Shown: positions 44,061 through 56,215 of the stretch, piece after piece | How positions within the stretch are numbered: position 1 is the stretch's first letter | How the letters are laid out: each line of letters starts with the position of its first letter | Assembly (NCBI RefSeq): GCF_000247815.1 | Contig: NC_021675.1 | Span: forward strand, 67,165,040 to 67,229,039 | From: Ficedula albicollis | Lineage: Eukaryota; Chordata; Aves; Passeriformes; Muscicapidae | Direction: 5' to 3' | DNA length: 64,000 bases | Notes under the pieces: model-generated | What the model was told of the DNA's origin: nothing | Databases searched by the model: none | What the model saw: only the letters and a program-made list of their open reading frames with translations | Translations under genes and position numbers: made by a program

Positions 44061-44379
44061 CCCATTAGTGGAGATGGCAGACACCAGGGGCAGTGGGGGG
44101 ACACCAAACCCCATTAATGGTGATGACAGACACCAGGGACAGTGGGGGGACACCAAACCCCATTAGTGGAGATGGCAGACACCAGGGGCAGTGGGGGGAC
44201 ACCAAACCCCATTAATGGTGATGACAGACACCAGGGACAGTGGGGGGACACCAAACCCCATTAGTGGAGATGGCAGACACCAGGGGCAGTGGGGGGACAC
44301 CAAACCCCATTAATGGTGATGACAGACACCAGGGACAGTGGGGGGACACCAAACCCCATTAGTGGTGATGACAGACACC
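44060..44379. repeat. 49-bp minisatellite with 98-bp dimeric order
   Basis: Units start at 44060, 44109, 44158, 44207, 44256, 44305 and 44354; the last is partial, 26 bp. Two variants alternate strictly. Type A has 'attagtggagatggcag' and 'ggggcag'. Type B has 'attaatggtgatgacag' and 'gggacag'. The final partial unit is an A-start/B-end hybrid. The unit length is not a multiple of three, so it is not a protein repeat. Confidence 0.98.
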
Positions 44380-44779
44380 TCATTGCATCCCACCCCACTG
44401 CTGAGTCAGGGGTGATGTCAAGGCTTCATTTGTTGCTCAATTAAAAACTCTCACACAGTGACAGTAAGAGCAATGTACCAAGAGTGCTGACTCCAACTGA
44501 ATTTTCAGGCTTATGAAGTTGAAAGAGGGGTGAAATGTGGGGAGACTTCCATCAGCCCCTATCAGCTGTGAGATTCTGTCCCTGGGGGTCTGTCAGACAG
44601 AGGAGGGGCAGTTCATCTTCTCCTGGTGCCCCACTGCTAGGTCTGTGAGGCACAAATGAGACCATGCTAAATCACACTAAAGGAACATTAAATTCATCAT
44701 CTATTTCAAGGCCTAAGGCTCTTCAGGAGCAGAAAGGAATTTATTTACTCTTTAGAAACCTTTTGTCAAGATTCCAATA
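44380..44779. other. Noncoding spacer
   Basis: No gene or transposon seen between the minisatellite and the CR1 tail. Confidence 0.5.
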
Positions 44780-44862
44780 CAGAAAATATGTGGTGTCCCA
44801 GATGCTTGGACTTGGTGATCTTGGAGGTCTTTTCCATTATTTATGATTCTTTATGATTCTTT
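44780..44862 (+). mobile_element. CR1 LINE 3' tail
   Basis: 'cttggtgatcttggaggt' and 'cttttccattatttatga', followed by repeated ttatgattct, are the terminal part of an avian CR1 element. The octamer-like tail repeat is the usual CR1 3' end. The copy is very short. Confidence 0.85.
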
Positions 44863-44924
44863 ATGGATGGTCTGCTTCCCTCTACTCTTTTTTCTTCACT
44901 TAAAATGGGGTGAAGCCTTGAGCT
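44863..44924. other. Noncoding spacer
   Basis: Short unique stretch between the CR1 tail and the microsatellite. Confidence 0.5.
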
Positions 44925-45545
<621 letters not shown>

Positions 45546-47212
45546 CTATTACATATCTCCATTCTAATTAATTCCACGTTGAACAGTCCAACGCTCAAGC
45601 TCTGACAAACACTTAAACCCACTAACTTTCCATTATGGCTGTGTGTATAATTTTATCACAGGAAAATTAATTCAGTGTTTCTCTACGTCGTGCACGTAAC
45701 TTGACAAAGCGTCTGCCTGAGCAGAGCTGTGTAAAAATAAAAATAATCAGTTTTGTGCAAGTTTCATGAGTCAATCTGCCAAACCATGTTTTTGAAATGG
45801 ATAGATTGCTTGACTTTATTCATACATCTTATGGTAATTTCCCTTTCCTAAGGTATAAAAATGACAGATAGGAGTGTTTTGTGGTAATTTTTCCTTCCTC
45901 ACATCTTTGATTTGGAAGTGAATTTAAGCTCTAGAAATTAGTGAGGGCTGAAGAATAACTCAAAGTGCTTTGCAGCACAGAAAATGCACAATTTACATCT
46001 GAATCTAGGCTGTAGAGTAAGAACATGGAAGTGTCACTACAGACAAAATTCAAAGATGTTATTTCTGCCTTGCATTTCCATCTCATTTGGAAATCTTGCT
46101 GCAGTGGGTTCCATTCTGAGCTCTACAGGGTCACGAAAGGAAATGGAAGAGCAGACATGGAAAAACCTGTGTGATTGTGGCACAATGAGAAGCGAGACTC
46201 TGGGGTAAAACTCTCAGAACACCCTGAATTATTTCACTCTTTGTGTTTCTATTGTGGGTCTCCATCCATAGAATTCCTGTGGGATGCTTTAATTGTGGAT
46301 TCAACAGGGTCCACACAGTACAGCAGGATTCAGCAGTACAACAGGATGAGTAAAACAAGCCATGATCTCTAGCTTGTCAGTGATTATCTGGAAGAAAAAC
46401 ACAGAGAATCTGGAAACCCTCCAATGAAAGCAAATTTTGAAAAAGACTTTAAAATTGAGCTACACCCTTTCCTTACAGAGCTAGAAATGAACTGTTTACT
46501 AATAACTTTATTATGCTTGTTTACTGCTCCCTAGTGCTTAATTATTATTTTTAGGGATGTAGGCTTTATTTCATCATTTTAACATAAGAACTGTCTCTTG
46601 AGCTGAGGAAACAGAAAGGGTGGAATCTGCAATGCACAGCGTACAGCTGGTTGAACTGTGCACAGCAAATAATTCACTGGCTCAGTTAAGCCTTATTATC
46701 TCTCTGAAAATTGTCCAGACAGAGACTTTGATTATTATGAAATTGTTAATTACTCAAAATTGTTTGACAAACATTTTATAGAAACAGAGTCCAGCTTATG
46801 GGCTCATCTCAAGCTCTTTTATTCTCCACCCTGAGCTCCTGCAATGTGCTGGTGGGACAAACACAATGTCTGGAGGTTTAGATGCACAAAGTCAGCAGAG
46901 GGGAAGCCAGTAGATGGTGCTCAAGGTTGTAAAGCCAAATTCTGGGGCTTTAGGGAGGAGGAAAATGTGTGGTGGAACCCTGCAAATGTCAGCTTTTGTC
47001 TGTATGTGTATCTATGCTCAGCAGGTAAGTGCCTCAGTTTTTGGCTTCTCACCCATCTGAAACATTTAAAATATTTGAGGGATGGGGAGTTGGGTAAACT
47101 GTCCTTGTGAGCTCATGCTGCCAGGAGAAATCACAGCACTGCTCTGGGGAGAAAAATCCCAGTGTGGAGGAAATCTTAAGGAGAAGGACAAAATTCACCC
47201 AAAGGCCACAGT
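45546..47212. other. Unique noncoding sequence
   Basis: About 1.7 kb without a supported gene or transposon. Confidence 0.5.
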
Positions 47213-47330
47213 TTTCCATTTTCTCCTTTCCTTCTTGAGAGCTAGATTACCCTAAAATTCCCATCATTTGCAGGATGATTTCCATTTTCTCCTTTCCTTC
47301 TTGAGAGCTAGATTACCCTAAAATTCCCAG
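47213..47330. repeat. 66-bp tandem duplication
   Basis: A 51-bp phrase from 'tttccattttctcctttc' to 'aaaattccca' is present at 47213 and 47279 without visible mismatch. The second copy lacks part of the following segment. Confidence 0.95.
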
Positions 47331-50300
47331 GATGGCAGCAGGAGCAATCTCTTCAGGCTTTGATGTTTACACTTCACCCAGCTCCTTCAAAGCCCTGGTT
47401 CCAGTGATCATTGTCTAGGAATGATGCTCACACCTCCTGTTGCTCGTTTTTTCCAAAGGAATGCTCCTTTTTGAAAATTAGCATAACCAAATCTCCAGGC
47501 ACCTCTGCTAAGAGCTTCCTGGGCTGCATGAATTCTTAATTGCCTCATTGCTGGCCTGGAAGATTTGGGTTCTCTTAGTTTAAAGTGCAGAAGTCCAAAG
47601 GGAGGCGTGGTAATTGTCTTCCAGTACAGAAGAGGTTGCTGAGAAGCAGGAGGCCATAAATTCTCCATGTCTGCTCCACGGAGTGCAAGTTTTCACAGGC
47701 TGAAATTAAAGCAGGGGGTATTTAGTCCGGGCATTAAGAAAAACCTTTATAACTTTAAGGGTAATGAAGCACTGGACTAGTTTTCTGAGAGAATATCCCT
47801 ATCAACAGTGATTTTTAAGCAAAGACTGGGAAAAAAAGGTGCTATTTTTAGCACAAATAAAGTATATTCTGTTCTAAAGAACATGTGAATGCATGTGTAG
47901 GTGATCTGGATGAGTTCTCAAAATCTCCTCCATCCTAAATTCTGGTTTGCTCACCAAAGGTAGATTCCTTTGGCTGCTTTTCATAGTTCTGCAAATGGGT
48001 TTTTTGATAATAGAGTGCAATGCAAAGGCAGGATCTATCCATATGGGCTTTTTACCTGATTTATCAGGTTTTACTTTTATTTACCTTTTTACTTTTAAGC
48101 CCTATAAATACCCTGTATTTCCAGCTTTTGATAGGTAAACAGGAAGCCTGCTTGTACGCTTCAGTTCTCTCTGCTTTTTACAGAAAGAAGATAAAAGAGA
48201 CATAAAACATTAAGTCTGCAATTTGGTCACATGTATATTTCATAAAGGCAACTTACTGAGTAATATATGGAAGGCTTTTGCAGGCAATCTTTATGAGGCA
48301 CACTCTGCTTGGTGAGTGAGGTGCCTGCATTATTGATTTTAATGGAATTCTGCAGAGTAAGGATAAATTGTGTTAATACTGCCTAAGAAGGTGCAGCAGA
48401 CTGAGGATCAGATGGCTGCTGGGATATATTCTGTGACCAGAACGCTGTTTTATGACCAATAGAGGCAGCAATTCCATAATGCACAAGGTCCAAGTGCAAT
48501 AAACAGGGCTTTGGTATCATAGATTTCCCCAGGACTTGGAGCAATAAAAATGTTTATGATGCTGAGCACTATGGTGGTATATTGCTTGGAAAACATGCAG
48601 CCATAAGAAGGGGACTGTGTTTGCAGCAGCAATTTAGGAAGGTTGTGGTTTGCTCAGAGAACCTTGCACCCACATTCTAACACGTGTCCAGACAACTTTG
48701 TGTCCACTTTGCTGTTAACAGTTTCTTCCATCTAATTCCTCCTGTTTTTCTCCTTATGATGTGTTTTCCAAACTGGGGCATGGAATGCATTTCTCTGTAT
48801 AGCTGGATACAGATAGTGCCTATCTCAAAACCCTTCCCTGCTCTATTTGGGCTGATTCTTTGTCATTTAATAGTAACCTACTGCTTCTGCATGGTAAATG
48901 TCCATTTGTACGCTCTCCACTCTCAGCCTGAACAAGATGTTTTGCCTCAGCCCTTAATGGAACTGAACTCAGCTCATAATGAAAGAATTCTGGTGACATC
49001 CCTCTAGCATATCTCCAAATGATGTAGAGTACTACCAGGATATCATTACACTTGATTTTCATTTATGCCCCTTCCCATTACACTCCAAATTGAAGTGAGA
49101 TTAATATTAATAGTTTTTATGTTAAAATCATTATTAATTTTGAATATTACTATTAGGCAAGGTGAGAAAAAATATTAAATGCTGTTTAAAACACTGGTTT
49201 GTATCTGTGTATATTTACAGATACTATTTGTATCAGCTATATTTACACACCTGAAAATACCCAAATGTTTATGGGCATAGAGAAAAGGCTGTGTTGGGAC
49301 TGGCACAGCAAAGGTGCAGTCAAAAGATTGGAGCAAAGCTCTGTGAGAGTGTGTGTTAAAGGGAGTGGAGTGCACAGATGTGTGTATTCACTCCTGGGCT
49401 CTGGGCTCTAAAGCAGGCACTGCTAAACAGAAAACAGCTCAAATGGATTGCAAAGGGCAGATGAAGAAAGAGAAGGGAAAATCAGCCTCAAATAAGTGAT
49501 TTGCCCAAACTGATGCAAAATTTAGTGGCTGGGTCATTGCTAGAAACCAGGTTTCCAAAACTTCCAAGTCTCTGTCTTGGAACTGAGGAACAGCAAGAGA
49601 AGTTAAACAGCCCTGAGCACCAAATTCTGCTTCAAATTCTGAAATCCAGCGTGTTAAAACAGTAATTTTGTACATCAAGTGCAAAAGCATTTGGAGAGAA
49701 AGAAATTTTGCAGTAAAATTTGATTGAACCAGGCTTCTTTGTTCTTGTTTATAACTATAATTCTTTTTTTGGTTTGGTTTTAGTGTTAATCATTTATGAG
49801 AAAAAAAGGCAAGGAGGGAAAGGAAGAAAATTCTGAAGCAATAAACACTGAATTGATGGAACATAAAATTCCCATGTATTTCCGCACAACTTGCTCACAG
49901 CTACAAAGTCTTCTGCATTGCTGTTGCAAACCTTATTTTTGTTTAATAAAGTTTATACAATCTGTCAGTTTTTAAATTAACTGCATGACTGGCTCCGATT
50001 TCAGTCACGACATTTTAAGACCATGTAAACATAATCACTGGCTGTGAATGAAATACAGGGATGTGGAACTGGCAGAGACTGCAGGGAATGTGAAGGGAAA
50101 ACTTGTTATTTTACTGACAAAACAAAACAGCAAAAATATATTCCTAAAAAACTTCCCTACTGCTTTTCTTCTTCTTGTTTTCTTTGTTTTTTGTTTTTTT
50201 ACGGCATTTGTAAGACGCTAAATTACCTTTTTTTCCCCTTTCCATGAAGATGTGGCTGTTTATCCTTAGTCTGAGATTTTGATAGTAATTTTTCATATTG

Positions 50301-50860
50301 ATTTTCCAAATTGTTTTTCAAAATTGCATGACAATGCTGAAAAATGAGTTCACAAAATCACTCTTGCCACTCAATTTTCAGAGTGAGGGGAAAAAGAAGA
50401 AGGAAAAAAGTAAAGGCCTGCTTCTTCAGATGAATTTGATACATTTGCAAACTGGTTTGTTAAAAATACATACAATTAATGTGAAAATAAAGCGATAAAA
50501 ATGCAAATTTGATGTGACTTTCCAGACTGGCTCTATTTGAAGGGCTCATCTGGAGCGAAATACAAATGGAGTTTGCTGTGGACAGACTGGTGTGAGAAGC
50601 TGCAGCACACCACGGGCTCTGTGCTACTGCAGGGTGATGAAAATGTCTTTTTTTGAGCCTAACTCTGCTCCCTGACTCCTGAGAGGCTGCTGTGGTCAGA
50701 CTGTGCTGCACAATGAGACCCTCAAGGTTTTCAGGTGGCAAGAGATGTATTGCAGCTCTTTTATGAGGGTTGAGACTGCCTAGGGAGGTATTTATTAATT
50801 CCTTTGATCATGGGCCATTGTCTTCACTGGGCTCACTCTGCAGTCTGACAGGAACATGGA
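47331..50860. other. Unique noncoding sequence
   Basis: About 3.5 kb without a supported gene or transposon. A single MEF2-type decamer lies at 47842-47851. Confidence 0.45.
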
Positions 50861-50964
50861 ATAAATTCTTGGAGAAATCACAGACCATTGCATTCCCTCC
50901 TACTTTGTGCTAATAAATTCTTGGAGAAATCACAGACCATTGCAATCTCTCCTACTTTGTGCTT
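50861..50964. repeat. 52-bp tandem duplication
   Basis: 'ataaattcttggagaaat' through 'ctactttgtgct' occurs at 50861 and 50913 with about two differences (gcattccc versus gcaatctc). Confidence 0.94.
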
Positions 50965-52003
50965 CAAGTGACAAGTGCAAGTCCAGTTTTACATATATAT
51001 TCCCATCTGAAATTCTTAATTGCTGAATAGTTTTCGCCCTGGGGAAAGGATGAGAGAACCAAGCTGATGGATCTCAACAGTGCTGCCTAATGCAGCTCTG
51101 GAAGGGGCTCAGCAGAGATGTGGAGAGCCTGGAAAAAAACACCTGTCTGGGTCAAACTCAGCCAGAAAATGCACTGTGGAATGAAGACAAACACAGTCTC
51201 TGTGTGACCAGATGGGGATGGAGCCTGGTGGGCTACACATCTCCTGTTAGAACTTTTGGTCCAGTGCATCATGTGGGGCCTCACAATGTTAAAGTCTTCA
51301 GAAATAATACTTTAAGGTATGTATTGAATTTTCTCCTTCTCAGGTTTTAATGTATGCTTACAGGGAGGAGTAAAAACAAACCAAGAACACAGAAACTATG
51401 AAATGTGGTCTTAGAATTGCAGTGATAATTATTTTTGATTGAAAGAGTATTTATAGATGCTCCTCTCATTGGTGTTGCTATAATCCAGAAATCACTTAAC
51501 TTCACTGAGGAATTAATAAGAACTTAGGCTTTTTTAAAAATTGAAATCTTTTTTCATCCTCCTTTCAGCAGATTAGCAGGATTAAAATTTTCAAAGTATG
51601 TTGGAAATACGGTTTAGGAGAACCGATGGGCTAAATCCTCAGATGATATAAATCAGCTTACCTTTGGTGATTTCAGTAAATATAGTATTAATAAGAATGA
51701 TATTAGATCACTGTGAAGAGATGAAAACAGTAGGCAAATATAAACCCACCACCCAGAGTCTGTGGGCAAACCAGCATGAGATTACAGGAGGAACAGGTGT
51801 GGTTTGTGCTTTTCTTACACAGAGATCTCATCTCCAGACTGTGAGCAGTATAAACACAAGGCACTCTGGGATTAGTTCAGAATATCTCCTGAATTCCCTC
51901 TGGGGATTGACAGTAAACCTCTTAAAAGAAGCAGCTAAGGATTATTAGTAGCACAGGTAAGAAACCTTCCGGGTGGGAGCAGCGGGAGTTTCCCAGGGGA
52001 GCT
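50965..52003. other. Noncoding spacer
   Basis: No supported gene. The 86- and 94-codon frames (51090-51350, 51664-51948) have no recognisable domain. Confidence 0.45.
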
Positions 52004-52047
52004 GGGCAGGGTGTGCTGGAGTGAGAGAGTGGGAGCACACCCTGCCC
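52004..52047. repeat. Perfect 14-bp GC-rich inverted repeat
   Basis: gggcagggtgtgct (52004-52017) and agcacaccctgccc (52034-52047) are exact reverse complements separated by 16 nt. It is a stable hairpin in locally GC-rich DNA. It is too short for a canonical pre-microRNA. A paired binding site or chance is possible. Confidence 0.9.
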
Positions 52048-53452
52048 TAACAAGAGCACGTGTAAATGGAAATAATTTCAACGAGGTAACCTAGTTATAT
52101 ATGCAGCAATTATTTTTTATCAGTATAGGTGTTTTATGGCATTTCAGAAGCCCTGGGATATTGAGCATATTTGTATTGGGCTGATAGGACACAGCAATGA
52201 GAGGAGCTTTTCTGGGGAGGCAGCTGCAGATGGACAGGATGTCTGGTATCTCAAACAGCATTGCAGTGCTGAGCTTACACCACTGAATTAATGCTCCAGT
52301 AATTCTGATGATGCCTTATTTCACTGCAAATTAAAATGAGAAATATTAATTCTATGGGAAATTATGTCACAGCCATGCATTTTTCTTCTTGCCCTTTATT
52401 TTCATGAATGTAAGGGGAGAAAACTTTTTTCTTTTAGACTTTATCATGTTTGTTTCAGTTAGCCCCAAAATTTGCTGATCTGTCTCTGGGTAGCTTTCTC
52501 TTACTCAAAGGATCCTTGAGTATGAGGAAGTAATTTAATTTTTCTAGAAGTAGCCCAGGAAAGATGATGAGGACCCTTGGAAATTAATAACCACGTGTAC
52601 TATCAGACATGGAAGTGTTTGGTGCAATTTGAGTGGCATTAAGAGTGCACTGACTTCTCCCAAAGCACTAAAAGTAGTTCCATAATCAGCATGTTATCCC
52701 TTAGATCTGCTTAGTTCAGTCCAGCTTTATTTCTGGAAAAGTGACAGAAGAACCAGGGGATGGTCTCCAGTCTCCAGCAGAATCCTTTGCAAAGTCAGAC
52801 TTGCCCAGGCATCAGAAAGAAAATGAATTTTTCATTCTGTCCAGTGCCTTGTTTTTGCAGAGGGTTGTATATTTGGTTAATATATTTGAGTTTTGTATTT
52901 CTATCTAAGCCCTCAAAATCAATTGTGGACACAACAATGCTATAAAAGCAACAGAAGATTTGTTACCAGATCAGTAATGGAACTTAATGGAAAGTATTCC
53001 ACAGACAATATAACATTTGGCAGAGAACATGAAAACTAATATGAGACATTCATATTTTTATTGATAAACCTGAGCATTAAGATTTTTCAGTCCATGAGAA
53101 TCCTGTGTCATGAAGTGGTTATAAAAGTCAGAAAACAAAATTGCATACTGCCAAAATTCAGGATGATTATTGTATATCAAAATACATTGTCCAGCTATTT
53201 AAAATTCTTTTAGGTTCACCTTATAAAACCCAATTTAAAACTTTCTATGGAAGTTGGATCATATTTGAAATATTAACAAGGACTTAGGAGAGACATCAGG
53301 AATTTGTAGTTTTAGTCACCACACCTGACAAGGGTACTGGATACTAAGCAAAGGAAGGGAAATATATTGTTTACTCATGCCAGTACAGACAATTTAGAGT
53401 CTAAATTAAGCATGATATAAAAATAAAAATATAAAATAAGACACCAATAAAG
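52048..53452. other. Unique noncoding sequence
   Basis: No gene or transposon recognised; it is A-rich next to poly-C tract 5. Confidence 0.5.
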
Positions 53453-53887
<435 letters not shown>

Positions 53888-53904
53888 ATAATAATAATAA
53901 TAAA
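53888..53904. repeat. Short (ATA)n microsatellite
   Basis: About five ATA units directly right of poly-C tract 5, probably the remnant of the simple repeat at which the C run arose. Confidence 0.85.
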
Positions 53905-54040
53905 TCCAATTAGAAATGCCCAAGATACTAAATTAGGGGTATACATGCATAATCCACATTCCCAAAAGCTGTTGCCACTCTCTGCAAATGAAGTGTGTAT
54001 TTTCCTTAAGAGAATGACACTTTTTGCAATTACTAATAGG
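53905..54040. other. Noncoding spacer
   Basis: Unique sequence between tract 5 and the large duplication. Confidence 0.5.
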
Positions 54041-55021
54041 GGGTTACTTCTATGGAGAGTAATTTTATATCCATTTAAATTTTCTAAATTATGATGTGTT
54101 ATTAGGTCATCATATCTATCTGCTGTCATATTGCACTTGTCAGCTATGTGGTGAAAGCTACGTGGTCATTCAGAGAGGAAAAAAACATATTTCCATTCTC
54201 TTATTTAGCAGAGTATAATTTTCTAGTGAGGTGTCAAAAAACCTCTCCCAGAGATAAATAATGAAGAATATGAGACCAAAAAATCAAGATTAAAAAGGCA
54301 AGCAAGGGAAGGTGTGTTATCAGATGAAGAATGGAAGAAAAATGGGAGCTGAGGCAGAGAGCTGCATGATTCCCCTGCCTTCAGAGCACGAGGGCTGTGT
54401 CCTGTGGGATGAATCCCAGGGTGGAGCAGAGGAAGAGGAGGAATCCTCCCCTGGGGAGGAAGGAGCAAAAGCAACGAGGGATGGACTGACCACAGCTCCA
54501 TTCCCATCCTCCCTGAGCTGCTGCAGGGGAGGGGTTACTTCTATGGAGAGTAATTTTATATCCATTTAAATTTTCTAAATTATGATGTGTTATTAGGTCA
54601 TCATATCTATCTGCTGTCATATTGCACTTGTCAGCTATGTGGTGAAAGCTACGTGGTCATTCAGAGAGGAAAAAAACATATTTCCATTCTCTTATTTAGC
54701 AGAGTATAATTTTCTAGTGAGGTGTCAAAAAACCTCTCCCAGAGATAAATAATGAAGAATATGAGACCAAAAAATCAAGATTAAAAAGGCAAGCAAGGGA
54801 AGGTGTGTTATCAGATGAAGAATGGAAGAAAAATGGGAGCTGAGGCAGAGAGCTGCATGATTCCCCTGCCTTCAGAGCACGAGGGCTGTGTCCTGTGGGA
54901 TGAATCCCAGGGTGGAGCAGAGGAAGAGGAGGAATCCTCCCCTGGGGAGGAAGGAGCAAAAGCAACGAGGGATGGACTGACCACAGCCCCATTCCCATCC
55001 TCCCTGAGCTGCTGCAGGGAA
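54041..55021. repeat. 491-bp tandem duplication, nearly identical
   Basis: Copy 1 (54041-54531) and copy 2 (54532-about 55021) both run from 'gggttacttctatggaga' to 'gagctgctgcaggg'. At least one substitution separates them (cacagctcc versus cacagcccc). The overlapping Glu-rich frames at 54312 and 54803 are the same sequence in the two copies; neither shows a known domain. The high identity marks a very recent duplication or an assembly collapse/expansion error. Confidence 0.96.
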
Positions 55022-56138
55022 GGAGGGAGAGAAATCAGGAGTGAAGCTGAGCCCAGGCAGGAGGAGAGGTTGGGGGAAGGTGTTTTAAGACACAAAAGGA
55101 TCAATGTCTGTCCCTCATGGTGCTGTGCTAAAAAAAACATTGGTTTACTAAAAATACTGGTTTACTGGGAGAAAGAGGCTATTTCAGATCGCCCTACTTC
55201 TGCTGCACATTGGGCACACAAACTTTGCCCACAGAAGAGGGATTTGGATGAAAGAGTCTCTTCATGTCAGTGTAGAGCTGGTTTTAGAAATGAAAATCTA
55301 GGGCAAGTGCTCAAGATTAAAGAATTCTCACAATGGTTAATTTACATAGCAGAATGAATCATCCAGTGTTTGAGTGAGAGAAGGAAAGCACTCATACCTA
55401 CATATGATCCTGAAAGCTCATCCCTCTGATGGCCAACATGGCTATAAATACACCTGAGAGCCAGACAGGTGGCAATGGCCCTTCCCTGGATAATACCCTA
55501 CAGAACTGATCAGTCCGCAGTGATCAGGAAATAGAATTTATTCAGGAATTTGTACAGTTGTCCAAATCCATGAAGTAGGAAAAATGTTGATGTCTCATTT
55601 TACATAAAATTGTTGCAAAAATGAAAGATGGAATGTTCTTATCTAAGGTGACCCAGTGCAAAAATTGGAATATGAACCCAAGTAGGTTATAGCCTGGAGA
55701 GTGCTCCATCCTCTAGGCAGCACTGTCTCCTGGGGAATAGACACTCCAAAATCATCATCCTAATAGCAGGAGAGGTAATTCTGTGTAGTGCTTCATCCTT
55801 TACATTCATCAACATAATTGAAAGGGAGAACATCTGAATACCTTCAGCTTCCAGGGTGCAAATTGAAATTGGGCAGCAGAGAACAGGGATGTTTTTATTC
55901 CATGTAGCCAGTAATGTCAGTCTCACCTCCTTTCCCTCCTCTAAATGCTCATTCAGTTTTTTTAAAAAAAGCCAATCCAAATATAAGCACATTGAAAACA
56001 CAAGAAAGATTCGTGCCTGGTTACTGAGCACATTCACTCAGGATTCCAGAGAGCAGATCCAGAGCTGCCATTACCCAGAGAGATCAGATGTTTGTTCTTG
56101 GTCTGCAAGTGACAGAATAAGGGTGTCATAGTTAGAAT
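55022..56138. other. Noncoding spacer
   Basis: Includes the end of a 184-codon frame (54803-55357), the longest non-repetitive open frame in the window. It has no recognised domain and a length within chance expectation for 64 kb. Confidence 0.45.
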
Positions 56139-56215
56139 GTACAAAAAAAAACCCAAAAAACAGAAAACAAAAACTAAAAAACAAAACAAACCAAACAAAA
56201 AAACCCAACAAACGA
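56139..56215. repeat. A/C-rich low-complexity tract
   Basis: Irregular AAAAC/AAACC repeats. Lys/Gln/Thr-rich and Phe-rich frames across it are compositional. Confidence 0.9.

Noticed and set aside
44060..44379. Regularly spaced repeats resembling a CRISPR array
   Set aside because: Units are contiguous 49-bp tandem repeats without variable spacers, in a vertebrate genome.
54803..55357. 184-codon Glu-rich frame, longest non-repetitive open frame
   Set aside because: No domain or conserved motif is recognised and half of it lies in a recent duplication. One frame of about this length is expected by chance in 64 kb.
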